Positions 33,777-43,688 of a DNA stretch of 64,000 bases are shown here, piece by piece. The position numbers were made by a program, and so were the translations under genes. Where the stretch lies: assembly GCA_010093605.1 (NCBI GenBank), contig MU004183.1, positions 2,046,001 through 2,110,000 of the forward strand. The letters run 5' to 3'. The notes under the pieces are model-generated. The model made no database searches and was not told where the DNA came from. It was given only the letters and a program-made list of their open reading frames with translations. This DNA is from Lophium mytilinum. Lineage: Eukaryota; Ascomycota; Dothideomycetes; Mytilinidiales; Mytilinidiaceae. Every line of letters begins with the position of its first letter. The first letter of the stretch is position 1.

Positions 33777-35714
33777 TCATTTCTCTTCGCTCGTCTTCTC
33801 AAGGATAGTCTTGATCATCTCATTGCCCAACTTTGTTGCTGCCGGGAATCTCGGCGCGAAGTACTCCTGGATCTCCTCGAATTTCTCTCTGTAGCCATCG
33901 AAGTGACCCATGCTCACGCGCGCGCTCCAGTCCTATCGAAGTCAGTACGCGGTTATAAATACAGAGCTATGGACATACTCGTGCTGCGAATGTAAACTCG
34001 AGGTCATCGGCGCGGAATGTGTTGTCATTGATCGCAGTATCGATACACTCTTCGAGGAGGTCGGGTTTGCGAAAGAGATACTCTGTAATCCCAAGCCACA
34101 TGCGGAATAGCTTTGAAGAGGTCAGCTTTTGAATAGAAGGGTATTGAAGAGCAGGGCTAACCGGAGTAGAGCATATCATGTGGTCATACGGCACGATTCC
34201 TAGCTTCCACCAACAATCCACCATCGCCAGCAAGCTTAGATGGTTGTTCTTCACACGCTGCTCGGGCTCGGGCAGCTCGCCCAGCGAGAACCTATCCAAA
34301 ACCTCGTCTTCCAACAAGAGATCATGGTCGTTATCGTCTTTGAATACAGCTGCGCCTGCCTTGTGGATGCGGTCTGCCAGTTCTTGACGATGTCCCCCGA
34401 GCATGAGCTTAAAGAGCTCTGTGACGGATTCCGCGTACTGCTTGATCTGCTTCTGCGCCGAAGGGTTTAGGATTGCTAGTCCAGCGTAGACGTGCCATTT
34501 GTTGGCGTAGATGCGTAGAGTAACGTTGATCTTTACGTTCTCGATGCCACCGAGATATCGAGGTATTTCCCACGGAAACTGCTTGTTGGCCATCCATGCG
34601 GCTCCCATGCTAACTCGTCTCAGTAAGCTGATTGATGATGGAGTAAGGCAACGTACCTAAGGAACGCTGCGTGGGTGACTGCCTGAGTGTCTGCGGTGAT
34701 ACGATCGTGTTGTGCGGCGGTCAAGTAGACGTGTTTTGAGTTCAGGCACGACAGCATGCGCTCTACCAATGCCAGGCTTTCATCGGAAGCTCTATGCTTG
34801 ATGAGAACCTAGGCAGAGTTAGCTTCGAATGGCAAGTTTGCATTCTTTTCCCTACCAGTGGCTGGCCTTTGGGGTCAACGCCGGGACCATGAAGAGAGTG
34901 GCAGGAGACAATGTGGACATCGCTAGGGAGATGCTGCTCGAAGGCTGCTATTTCGGGTGCCTTGCAAGATGTCTGGCCCCCGACAATAGCGCCAAGCTTC
35001 GTTGCTGTAAGACAATTTAGTGAAAGGAGCTTCTGATGCCTAATTCAGGGCATCATACAAGGTCCAAACATTCTCACAACAGCATCGATGTTCTTAGCTT
35101 CTACGCTGTAGATGATGTAGTCGCTACACCGTGACACGAGATGACCATTTGGCAAGATGTGGACGTTTGTCTGGAAATTGCTCTTCAGCGATTGTTCTGT
35201 CTATGAAGTATATACAAGTATCATCCTACTCTTCCAGCGAATTCTTTCTTCAACAGGTCCGCCTTCTCTGGGATGTCGCAAGCGTTGACTCTAAACGCGC
35301 GAGTTGTTAGTTCGGGTTCGAGGGAGGGGAGGTAATGCCTAATCTTTACGGGTACGGTTAGCTTGCGTTCGCAAATGTAATATGAGTGAGAATGAGGAGC
35401 TATGAACAACGTTCAGACAAAAACTGTATTAAGGTAGCTGAGAATTTACATCATCGACAACCCGCCTCCAATCTTCAAAGCCAGAACGGCAGGGAAAACG
35501 GAAAGCAAGTCGTACTCGAGCCAAATGCACTCAAGTCATCATTAAAGGGAAGAAGGTGAAGAAGGAATGTAGTACTTACTCAAGCGTTGTGCACCCTAGA
35601 GGACAGCAATCTCGTAAGTGATTCGTACCTCCAGCCAGCGTCGCTGATCCTCCGAGCGTACATCTTCCCCATGTCGCCCATGCCTATAATGCCTACCGAC
35701 TTCCCCTCCGCCAT
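33777..35714 (-). CDS. tyr1: Prephenate dehydrogenase (NADP+), tyrosine biosynthesis
   Basis: Eight exons on the minus strand: 35714-35629, 35290-35230, 35200-35059, 35004-34856, 34808-34657, 34609-34162, 34110-33979 and 33932-33777. They join in phase to 441 residues, the size of yeast Tyr1. Introns are 337, 29, 54, 47, 47, 51 and 46 nt; the 29-nt one (35229-35201) is shorter than usual for a spliceosomal intron. The N-terminal Rossmann motif is VGIIGMGDMGKMYARRISD; then LPNGHLVSRCSDYIIYSVEA, IVGGQTSCKAPEIAAFE, HSLHGPGVDPKGQPLV, ITADTQAVTHAAFLSMG and YANKWHVYAGLAILNPSA, all close to the yeast enzyme. It oxidatively decarboxylates prephenate to 4-hydroxyphenylpyruvate in the cytosol. Divergent from AAR2. 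Confidence 0.92.
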
Positions 35715-36188
35715 TTTCAGTTGCGTAGGAGGCAATTGCCGTCCAGTCTGTGAAACGGGTAGGGGAAAAGGTGGTGGATGAGAGTCAGAGCGAACGGCGC
35801 TTTGTCGAAATTTAACCAGAGGGTTAGCTTGGCAGCGCTTGGCCTAATGCGGAATAGCGCCATATCGCAAAACCGAGCACCTTCGACTTTTCTTTGCCTC
35901 CACTCGACAGGTTGTAAAGAACACACCAAAAGCTAGAAGAACCCTTAGTAACTTGATCTCATAGGACTATCTAGTCTGGCAGATAGAGCCGTTTTGAAAT
36001 ACCTTGACGAGGACGAAAAGCGCTCATCATTCACCACTCACCCTCGAGGCATCAAATGGCTGCTATTATTAATCCGAAGCTATAGATCATCCTCAACCGT
36101 CGAGAATCCCTTTCGCTCCCTTTATCAAACGTTTGACAGTGTCCCCTTTCCTAAACTCAAAATTCCCGCTCTTAGTGGCAAGTGCACA
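35715..36188. promoter_or_regulatory. Shared upstream region of tyr1 and aar2
   Basis: The divergent tyr1 (minus) and aar2 (plus) start codons are 474 bp apart. The plus frame of aar2 stays open upstream to 35994 without an ATG, so only the ATG at 36189 is supported. I see no TATA box or known operator. Confidence 0.4.
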
Positions 36189-37487
36189 ATGGACTCAGCA
36201 AGCCATACAGCATGTGTCCTTTTCCTTGATCTTCCCCCATCTGCCCTTGGTGGAATCGATCTCCTATCCTTCACAACGACTCCTCGCTTCAAGGGGATCA
36301 AGAATTTGACACCGGGATGGCATTTCGCGTTCACGTCTAGCAGCGAGTCCATGTCAGTCCGACACGGAGCGTGGTTCTTTGTCAATGAAAATCAAGAGCC
36401 GGCTCAGATATTCATCAAGAAATGGGATCCGGCTACCGAAGACTTTGTAGCCGAGCAATCCGAGACGGAGGTTATGCGATGGCGGGCCAACCTAGGATCA
36501 ATATGGCGAGACGGGTTGACTCCCTACCGACAGAGCTCTGGATCGGAAGATTCGACGGAACAGAATGAGACACAACGGGAAGGTGACTGGAAGGATTTGA
36601 CGAGCCGAATTACTCCAGCCTTGCTATCCCGCATCACAGGATCAATGCCGGATCACTGGAGCCTCACTTCTGCCTCATCGGCCGCTCAAGATGTCGATGA
36701 TATCCCAGGGCTCGCTGAACTGGAGTCCAAGTTCCAGCCAGAGAAGGAACTACATCTGCTTCCGATCGATCTGAAGAAGACATGGCGAGAGGGTGCGACA
36801 GGGCGAGAACGAACAACTGCTGCACAGGACCGGTCATGGGCGCTGGAAAATCTTATCACAGAGCGATGCTCCGGAAGTACACCCGAAGAGCGCGAGCGAG
36901 AGATCGTCGGCGAGCTGCAGTTCGCCTTTCTCACTTTCCTGACTCTGAACAACAATTCCTGCCTCGAGCAGTGGAAGCGGCTACTGGAGCTTCTCTTTAC
37001 GAGTCGGCAAGCTATCAAAAATCGACCAGATCTGTTCAAGGACCTTCTCCAAGTGCTGAGGATACAGTTGAGCCATTGCCAGTATGCCGAGAGCGGACTT
37101 TTCGATATGACAGACCAGGGTGGTGGGTTCTTGAAAGGCCTGCTACGGAAGTTTCGAAAAGGATTAGAAGAACTGGACTGGACTGATAAAGACGAGATCT
37201 TGGAAGAGCTGGTCGAGTTAGAAGAGTTTTTGAAGGATGCGTTTGGGTGGGAGCTTGATGACTCGTTTGTCAAGCGAGGCATGTTGGAACTCGAGGATGG
37301 CGAGAAGGTCGAGATGGAAGTGAACGGCTTCGACGAAGACGACGAAAGCGGAGAGTACGCTCCAGTCGTTGTGGACTTGACGCCGGCCCAGATCAGAGCA
37401 CTGCAAGGTGGAGACTCAGAAGAGGAGATGCAGGATATAGAGAGCGAAGATGATACCAATCTAGAGGACATGGATGCACGATATTAG
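36189..37487 (+). CDS. aar2: AAR2, U5 snRNP assembly factor
   Basis: Single exon, 432 residues from the ATG at 36189 (MDSASHTACVLFLDLPPSA). The start of the AAR2 domain is plain: LFLDLPPSALGGIDLLSFTT followed by RFKGIKNLTPGWHFAFTSSSE and GAWFFVNENQEPAQIFIKKWD. A second helical domain contains VGELQFAFLTFLTLNNNSCLEQW and LRIQLSHCQYAESGLF. The C-terminus is acidic (GGDSEEEMQDIESEDDTNLED), a candidate for phosphorylation, which in yeast Aar2 controls release from Prp8. By family it holds Prp8 in a cytoplasmic U5 snRNP precursor before Brr2 replaces it. Such a factor fits a genome so rich in short introns. Confidence 0.92.
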   Translation: MDSASHTACVLFLDLPPSALGGIDLLSFTTTPRFKGIKNLTPGWHFAFTSSSESMSVRHGAWFFVNENQEPAQIFIKKWDPATEDFVAEQSETEVMRWRANLGSIWRDGLTPYRQSSGSEDSTEQNETQREGDWKDLTSRITPALLSRITGSMPDHWSLTSASSAAQDVDDIPGLAELESKFQPEKELHLLPIDLKKTWREGATGRERTTAAQDRSWALENLITERCSGSTPEEREREIVGELQFAFLTFLTLNNNSCLEQWKRLLELLFTSRQAIKNRPDLFKDLLQVLRIQLSHCQYAESGLFDMTDQGGGFLKGLLRKFRKGLEELDWTDKDEILEELVELEEFLKDAFGWELDDSFVKRGMLELEDGEKVEMEVNGFDEDDESGEYAPVVVDLTPAQIRALQGGDSEEEMQDIESEDDTNLEDMDARY

Positions 37488-37527
37488 AAGCTCCGCCTCT
37501 TCAGACCCTCCAGCTGTAAGATAGGAA

Positions 37528-38154
37528 TTAGGCGATAACTCCCTCCCTCGAGTCTCCCTCCTTGCTCCAATAGGTCCCCTTAACCAGCTCCACCCCCTTC
37601 CTAAGCACCTCCCTATCTCCCTCAAAACTCAGCTTCTCCACCGCCTCCTCAACACCCACTCTCACAACATCAAATTGCTCCTCCGGCCCATCCCATCTTC
37701 CTTCATCAAACGACTCCCCACTCGCCTGTCCCTCGCCCTCCACAATCTCCCCCAAAAACCACCAGATAATCTTCAAATGCCTGCTCCCTTGCTGCCCCTT
37801 CTTCCCCTGCCTCCCCACTTCCCGCATGCTCATCATGAACGGCTCCACACACTCCTCCTCCACCCTCACTCTATCCCCCGCGTTCGTCTCCTCGGCTTTT
37901 TCGTCCGCTGGCGGCGCCCGTGTCTCCATGGTCACGGGTAGCAGCGTGCACGTGAGTCCGGTTTCTTCGCGCACTTCGCGCAGAGCGGCAGCGGAGCGGG
38001 ACTCGGAGATATTGCGGCGGCCCTTGGCGAGGAGGTACTCATCTTTGCGCTTGTAGTAGACGAGGGCAATTGTACGAGTAGGAAGATGGAAAGGGAGGGC
38101 GCCGCAGGACTCGACGAAGTGGGGGCTTGGGAGGGAGAGAGGTCGGGTGAGCAT
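37528..38154 (-). CDS. Nudix hydrolase
   Basis: Single exon, 208 residues. The Nudix box is intact: GRRNISESRSAAALREVREE then TGL at residues 45-67 (pattern G-x5-E-x7-REVxEExGL), giving the metal-binding Glu residues. A Lys/Arg-poor acidic insertion with TRAPPADEKAEETNAGDRV lies between two strands, as often seen in fungal family members. It starts MLTRPLSLPSPHFVESCGA, where ESCGAL is the usual first strand. Substrate cannot be read from the sequence; fungal homologs of this type hydrolyse nucleoside diphosphate derivatives, perhaps diadenosine or inositol phosphates. It ends 40 bp after the converging aar2 gene and is co-directional with the RBR gene. Confidence 0.88.
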   Translation of the reverse strand: MLTRPLSLPSPHFVESCGALPFHLPTRTIALVYYKRKDEYLLAKGRRNISESRSAAALREVREETGLTCTLLPVTMETRAPPADEKAEETNAGDRVRVEEECVEPFMMSMREVGRQGKKGQQGSRHLKIIWWFLGEIVEGEGQASGESFDEGRWDGPEEQFDVVRVGVEEAVEKLSFEGDREVLRKGVELVKGTYWSKEGDSREGVIA

Positions 38155-38544
38155 GGTTGGTGTAGTGATACCTTATCAGATTGGGTGTTGAGATTCGACT
38201 TCTAGCATTGGTGTTTTGCTTGTCGTGCTGGTGTGCTTCAATGTGTGTTCTTGGTTGTGGGTTTAGCTTGAGCATGATACGATATGACTGGAAAAAGGAC
38301 TAGTTTATGAATTTCGTTGTTGCCTGCCGGAGATCAGGCTTGATATGCAGGGCTCAACTAGGATCATGGGTCGGGAAAGGATCGTTGTAGCGGTTGCGTG
38401 ACACAGGCTGAAAGCTCTCATCTTTTACCCGTGCCCCTTTCACTTCCAAGTTCTCCAATCTCTCCAAGCATCAAAACGCCATTGAATCATCAATTTGAAC
38501 ACCAAACGCGAAGGAATCCGCTGCTTCGCACTTTAAGGCAACCC
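38155..38544. other. Intergenic, no supported gene
   Basis: 390 bases, the promoter of the Nudix gene and the 3' end of the RBR gene. Nothing else seen. Confidence 0.45.
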
Positions 38545-39838
38545 CTACTGAAGCCCATTATCCCTAGCATTCTTCCAAATCCTGAAGACGTGCCTCTGAT
38601 CATGCCTCGTCCCATTCCTTTCGCACTTCCCACACAAGTCATACGAAGGACAATTCAAGCACTCGAACTTTAGCCCCACGATTTCCTCTGAGCCACAGTT
38701 ATCGCAACGTGCATACTCATGCCGAAACCCTTGTGTGCCCGCCTGCTGCGGCGCCTGAGCCACGAACGCTTCGATCGTGGGCGTGTTGACTGCAGCAGCA
38801 CGATACATCGGGGCACTGGTCCACGTGAACCCCCTCCCACATCCACTCTGGACGTTTCCGCCGTGAGCATCCTGGCCACACGTCATGGCGTCGCAGCCGG
38901 TAATCTTCTCCACGACGCGGCCGCAGTGCGGGCACATACGAGCTGAACGAGCTTTGTACTGTTCGTCCTGCTGCAGCGTCTCGAAAGCTCGTAATGCCGT
39001 AGCGCGATCTTCTTCGTGCTTCTTCTGCGCGGCGACGAACTCCTTCGTCTGCTTCTCGTACTGCTGCTTCTGCCGTCGTTCCTGTTGCGCGACAGTCGAC
39101 TGGTAATCGTTCCTCCCTTTGCGTAACCATGCCGTCCAGATATTGCGGTACTGCTTGAGCTCCTGACAAGTGCAACGGTAGTGGTAGTCTTCGTTACAGA
39201 GCGAGCAGAACGTGTATTGACACTTTGGGCATTCGACGCGCTCCTGCTCGCCTGCTGAGTGCGCCGCCATGACATGCTTGCATTTGCATACGAGGAACGG
39301 GCCCTGGGAAACGAGGCGATTGAGCAGCATAGTGCTATATTTGTCGAGCTGCTCGGGGAGAAGCTGCTTCATTTCCTGCTCGCTGAGTTCGTGCTTGCAT
39401 CGTTCGCCAGGGCATTTTGGGACTTTGCTGCCTGCTATGTCACCTCGCACAACCTCCCGGGAGCAGTCGCGGCAGAAGGTGTGGCTGGTGAGGCAATCGA
39501 AAACGTAACTAGACTGTCTTAGCTGCTATCTAGAGCTAATAGCTACTATCATCTTTAGCAGGCGCGGAGGCTTACGAGTCGGTTCGTGGTTTGTCGTCCA
39601 TGCAGATACCACACGTAAACGGTGGGCCTTCGATTTCATAGTCGAAGCCATTTTGGAAGGGAGTGAGATCTTCCGGAGTGAACTCGCTCTGGTAGGTAGT
39701 AAACTCGTTGCGGCTAGGGTTTGTCGTGTTCCGGTAAGAGGAATTGTAAGCAGGTGGTAGCTCGTCCGGAAAGTCGTTTGGCTGATAGGCTGACGAGGCT
39801 GACATGCCGGATGAGTATGTGTACGGAAATCGACTCAT
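38545..39838 (-). CDS. RBR-type E3 ubiquitin ligase with C-terminal ZZ finger
   Basis: Exons 39838-39576 and 39508-38545 join across a 67-nt phase-2 intron (GTAAGC...TCTAG) to give 408 residues. After a disordered Ser/Tyr/Asn-rich start, RING1 begins FTCGICMDDKPRTDS and continues across the exon junction as YVFDCLTSHTFCRDCSREVV. The IBR region reads ERVECPKCQYTFCSLCNEDY then YHYRCTCQELKQYRNIW. The RING2 candidate is MCPHCGRVVEKITGCDAMTC, whose Cys in GCDAM corresponds to the catalytic Cys of RBR ligases, followed by a Gly-rich insertion and a second Cys pair. The end of the protein is a ZZ-type zinc finger (ARCDNCGSEEIVGLKFECLN, then CPSYDLCGKCE). RBR ligases pass ubiquitin through that Cys; the substrates are unknown. 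The ZZ at the tail is an unusual add-on. Confidence 0.85.
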
Positions 39839-40605
39839 CCTTGAGAACAGAAGTGCATGCAGTACTTCTTGAGTGAGATACTGCGGTTCTAGAACCCTAC
39901 CAGTTGCTTCTTCTCACAAAGAGAGGATGGAAGAAGTGTGAAGAAAGGCTGAGGCTGAAGTCCATAACAATAGCGCTAGCTAGCCTTGTGCAGATATAGT
40001 TGTTTTAGCCGATTCGTGGTTTGCTGTCTTGTGGCTGCCTTGCAACTTCAACAAATCAGGCCCCTTACGGTATGGCACCATTCGAGACTATTGAACGTTC
40101 AAAAGAGATACAGTATACCTAGCTAGGGCTCTGGGTTCACTTGTTTACCACCGTTCGAGGTGCCTCGGTGCATTGTAAAATGTCTGATGAGATGTAAAGG
40201 CGTTGAGAGCAGAAATCAGAGGTTCTATGCGCTTGCCGTTGACCCACTTGGCCGTTGTTTGGGGTGCTTCAACACATCAACATAATTCTGGAAGAGTGGA
40301 AAACGGCATGTCCAGATCTGAGTCCTTATACCGTATCTTCCACCACATTTGAGTCTCGGAATACAGCAGTCGTGGTCTCAAGATGGCGGGGTCTGGTGCT
40401 GCTAGAACGAAACAAGCCTAGTCGTTTCCCAACGGGGAGCATGTACCACTCTTATTAATCTTTACTTTCTGGCGGACAACAAATTCCTTGTCAAATCTTA
40501 TGCCACCCAAAATACTGCCTACGACTATTCTGAACACAATGAGATACCTCTTCATATAAGAAACTGCGGCCATTCTGACAAGCTATTCCACAGCGTTCAC
40601 TAGTC
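39839..40605. other. Intergenic, no supported gene
   Basis: 767 bases between the divergent RBR and SET genes, holding both promoters. The open frame 40255-40458 has no recognisable content. Confidence 0.5.
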
Positions 40606-41640
40606 ATGTCTCAACCTCATCGTAAGTCGGCTTGTTGCTTAGCGATACGTCGTACTGATAATACCCTCACAGCCTATCGTAGCCTCGAAGTGCCCAGCGA
40701 AGCACCCTTCGCGTTAGGCCCCTCACAAGGGAAAGGATGGGGTGCTTTCGCCACAAGGCGAATCGAGCGAGGAGCCCTGATCTTGAGAGAGAAGCCCCTC
40801 TTTGTCATCCGGAAACCTCATGAAGAGATCACGGAACAGGACATCTGGACAGCGTTTGAACAGTTGCTGCCCGGAGAAAAAGAACAGTTTTTGTACCTCC
40901 GCGACAATGACTCCAGGCCTTTTGTACGCATTACCGATGCCTTCGCTGAAAACTCCTTCTCAACGTCTGCGCACCCTCCAATGCGTGGCATGTTCCTGCT
41001 CCAGTCGCGTTTCGACCACTCGTGCGTCCCCAACTCCAAGATTCCGGAGACTGGTGGAGAGCCTATTGCAAGATTCGCAACTCGAACCATTGAGGCAGGC
41101 GAGGAGATTACTTTCTGTTACGCCACGGCTTTCATGTGCAAGACTAGAAACGAGCGCCTTGAGGAATTGCGCTTTGTATGCCATTGTAAAGCCTGTCTAC
41201 CTGGCACCCCCTTCCAACAACTCAGCGACTTGCGGCGAAATCTCATTAGGGGGCTGCAATACCTTACGCTTGGCCACGACTTCAATGGAGTGATACAGAC
41301 TTCTGCCTCCCCAATCATCTTCGACTCCAGATTGAAGCAAGCAGCTGAGAGCTTCAGCATTCCCATCTCTTCTAGGTTGATTTATAACCTCCTCTTCATG
41401 GTTCTCATGGAAGACGAGGGTTTGCTAGACGACTTTATCATCAAAAGGACGGCTCCAAGCGTAGTGATGACGACGACTAAGTTTCAAACAGAAAGCAACG
41501 TCAAAATTGCCAGGCTCGCCATGGCACAAGACACCTGGCTTGGGAAATTTTGTGTGGCTTTCAGACTCCACGGGCGGCGAGACGTGGCTGATGATGCCAT
41601 TGCTGAGCAGCTACGAATGCTACACGGGTTTTCTGTATAA
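40606..41640 (+). CDS. SET-domain protein (SMYD-like lysine methyltransferase)
   Basis: Exons 40606-40621 and 40673-41640, with a 51-nt intron (GTAAGT...CTCACAG) whose length is a multiple of three and which contains no stop, so retention would add 17 residues. The spliced product is 327 residues, MSQPHPYRSLEVPSEAP. The SET core opens with GKGWGAFATRRIERGALIL and has the conserved RFDHSCVPNS (the NHS-like AdoMet/lysine pocket), ARFATRTIEAGEEITFCYAT, and a post-SET cysteine cluster FVCHCKAC. This combination without a MYND finger is common in small fungal SET proteins that methylate non-histone substrates or lysines in unknown targets. C-terminal helices follow. Confidence 0.85.
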   Translation: MSQPHRKSACCLAIRRTDNTLTAYRSLEVPSEAPFALGPSQGKGWGAFATRRIERGALILREKPLFVIRKPHEEITEQDIWTAFEQLLPGEKEQFLYLRDNDSRPFVRITDAFAENSFSTSAHPPMRGMFLLQSRFDHSCVPNSKIPETGGEPIARFATRTIEAGEEITFCYATAFMCKTRNERLEELRFVCHCKACLPGTPFQQLSDLRRNLIRGLQYLTLGHDFNGVIQTSASPIIFDSRLKQAAESFSIPISSRLIYNLLFMVLMEDEGLLDDFIIKRTAPSVVMTTTKFQTESNVKIARLAMAQDTWLGKFCVAFRLHGRRDVADDAIAEQLRMLHGFSV

Positions 41641-42365
41641 TCATAGCCTGCAGAGCATCCTAAGGTTCAACAACATCAAGAATTTCAGACTGGAACGTTT
41701 TGTTTATTTTTGAAGTCTTGTCACCTCGGAGCTCGCGATTAGCTGCCTAAGGCTCTCATCGGCATCGCAGCTCCGATTCTGCGGAGCTCCGCTCCTCTTC
41801 TCCGCTTCACCGACCACGCTCCAGTCACGCACGACAAAGCCGAAATACGCGTTCTCCTGGCAAAGACTCATAGAATGGTCCCAGAAAGGGCATGCTCGCG
41901 AGGGAGCAGCGATGCTGAGTTACTTTTCTAAATGTACGGATTACCAAACTGGAGAACGTTACTTGTCTTGCCATCCTTTGCAATCTCTATTATGTACTAC
42001 GATTTCGAGACCGACATGATATGTCGTGTTTGCGCGCGTCCTAGAACGATAACTCCATGAACGGCCTTGAATTTTCCTTTTAGTCTCGCTCTAATTAGGT
42101 AGCATTGCCTAATCTTCAAGACCGTGTATCCCCGCAATTCAGCGCTCATATCTCCGCAAATTCGCGTCGACAATCCTTTTTATATATGTATTCCCTACGC
42201 GCAATTATTATCTTGCTTCTACCTTCTTCAAGACACATTCTTAGCACCTGTCAATAATACTCATCATCACTACTTTATCCCGCCCAGTCCATCTGACACT
42301 ACCAACCCGCCCAAGCACGACCTTGGCTATAACTTACAAGCACCTTGTAATCACCTTCCACCGCA
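41641..42365. other. Intergenic, no supported gene
   Basis: 725 bases upstream of the FAD monooxygenase gene, rather AT-rich toward its right end. The open frame 42124-42384 has no recognisable content. Nothing else seen. Confidence 0.5.
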
Positions 42366-43688
42366 ATGTCTCTCCCAAACCTGAAACCCTCCACTTCCCT
42401 CGCAAATCCTCTCCGAATTCTCATCGTAGGCGCTGGTGTCTGTGGGCCCGCTCTCGCATACTTCCTCCAGAGCTCCGACCCTAGACACAGCATCACGATC
42501 ATAGAACGCTCCTCCGCGCTCCGCATGGCCGGCCAGCAGATCGATATAAAAGCTCAAGGCCTTCCAGTCTTGAAGAAGATGGGTCTGATGGATACGATAA
42601 AGAAACATCTCGTCGCCGAAACCGGTCTCGATATGGTAGACACCACCGGGAAAACAGTCGCACACTTCGGCATCGTCGACGCCGCGAAGGGCACCGTTGG
42701 TTTGACCAGCGAGTATGAGATCATGCGGGGCGATCTAGTGCAGGTGCTTTACGAGGCCAGCCTTGCCCAAAGAGCGAAAGCGAAAGAGTTGGGGAAGGAG
42801 GGGGGCTTGACGTATGAATTCGGGAAGACTGTCACGGATTTCAAACAAGACAACGATGGCGTGGACATTATTTTCTCGGATGGACTGAAGAAGCGATACG
42901 ACCTCGTCGTTGCCGCCGATGGCCAGATGTCGCGGACAAGACGCCACGCTTTCGGCCAGGTGGCTAGCGATGAAGCGATGAGATCTCTCGGTGTCCACGC
43001 GGCATACTACAGTCTTCCTCGCGTCGACGGCGAAGGCGGCCTCGCGAAATGCTACAACGCTCCAGGACGCAAGTGTATCGTGACACGAACGGGCGACCGG
43101 CCAATGACGCAAGTGTACCTCTTCAACATGAACGCTGCGGATACAGAAAGACTGAAGAAGATGGAAAAGGAGCCAGTAGAGAAGCAAAAGGAGGTTTGGG
43201 CCGAAGCGTTCAAAGATGTCGGATGGCAGGCTGACCGGTTTCTGAGCGGATTGAATACCTGCGATGACTTCTACGCGCACGAACTAGCGCAGGTGAAGAT
43301 GAAGCCGGTGTACAAGGGCCGTGTTGCGCTATTGGGAGATGCTGGGTACTGTCCGACTCCCTTCACGGGCCTGGGGACTACGCTCTCGATCACTGGCGCG
43401 TATTTGCTGGCTGGGGAACTCGCGAGGCATGGGAACGATGTGCCTAGGGCGTTGGAGGCATACGATAAAGTCGCGCGACCTCTTATTGACGAATGTCAGC
43501 ATTTGCCTTCTGCGTTGGTGGGGGCGTTCTTGCCATCCTCGCGACTGGGCGTCTGGATGTTCCGTAATACCATGTGGGCGTTTTCTACCTTCAAGATCAA
43601 TGAGATGATGCATAGGGTGTTCCCTGAGGATACAGGAAAGGCTGGATGGAAGGTTCCAGACTATCCTGAGCTAAACTTGTTGTCATGA
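42366..43688 (+). CDS. FAD-dependent aromatic-type monooxygenase
   Basis: Single exon, 440 residues. The N-terminal dinucleotide motif is LRILIVGAGVCGPALAYFLQ, the NADPH/FAD-linking DG motif reads DLVVAADGQMSRTR, and the second FAD motif is GRVALLGDAGYCPTPFTGLG, all as in class A flavoprotein monooxygenases (para-hydroxybenzoate hydroxylase fold). No N-terminal signal or membrane segment is present, so it should be cytosolic and use NAD(P)H and O2. Many fungal members act in secondary metabolism or breakdown of aromatics, but no biosynthetic genes are nearby, so the substrate is open. The start context CACCGCAATGTC is good. Confidence 0.88.
   Translation: MSLPNLKPSTSLANPLRILIVGAGVCGPALAYFLQSSDPRHSITIIERSSALRMAGQQIDIKAQGLPVLKKMGLMDTIKKHLVAETGLDMVDTTGKTVAHFGIVDAAKGTVGLTSEYEIMRGDLVQVLYEASLAQRAKAKELGKEGGLTYEFGKTVTDFKQDNDGVDIIFSDGLKKRYDLVVAADGQMSRTRRHAFGQVASDEAMRSLGVHAAYYSLPRVDGEGGLAKCYNAPGRKCIVTRTGDRPMTQVYLFNMNAADTERLKKMEKEPVEKQKEVWAEAFKDVGWQADRFLSGLNTCDDFYAHELAQVKMKPVYKGRVALLGDAGYCPTPFTGLGTTLSITGAYLLAGELARHGNDVPRALEAYDKVARPLIDECQHLPSALVGAFLPSSRLGVWMFRNTMWAFSTFKINEMMHRVFPEDTGKAGWKVPDYPELNLLS

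Noticed and set aside
42124-42384. 86-residue plus frame upstream of the monooxygenase
   Set aside because: No domain, overlaps the monooxygenase start in another frame and lies in AT-rich promoter-like DNA.
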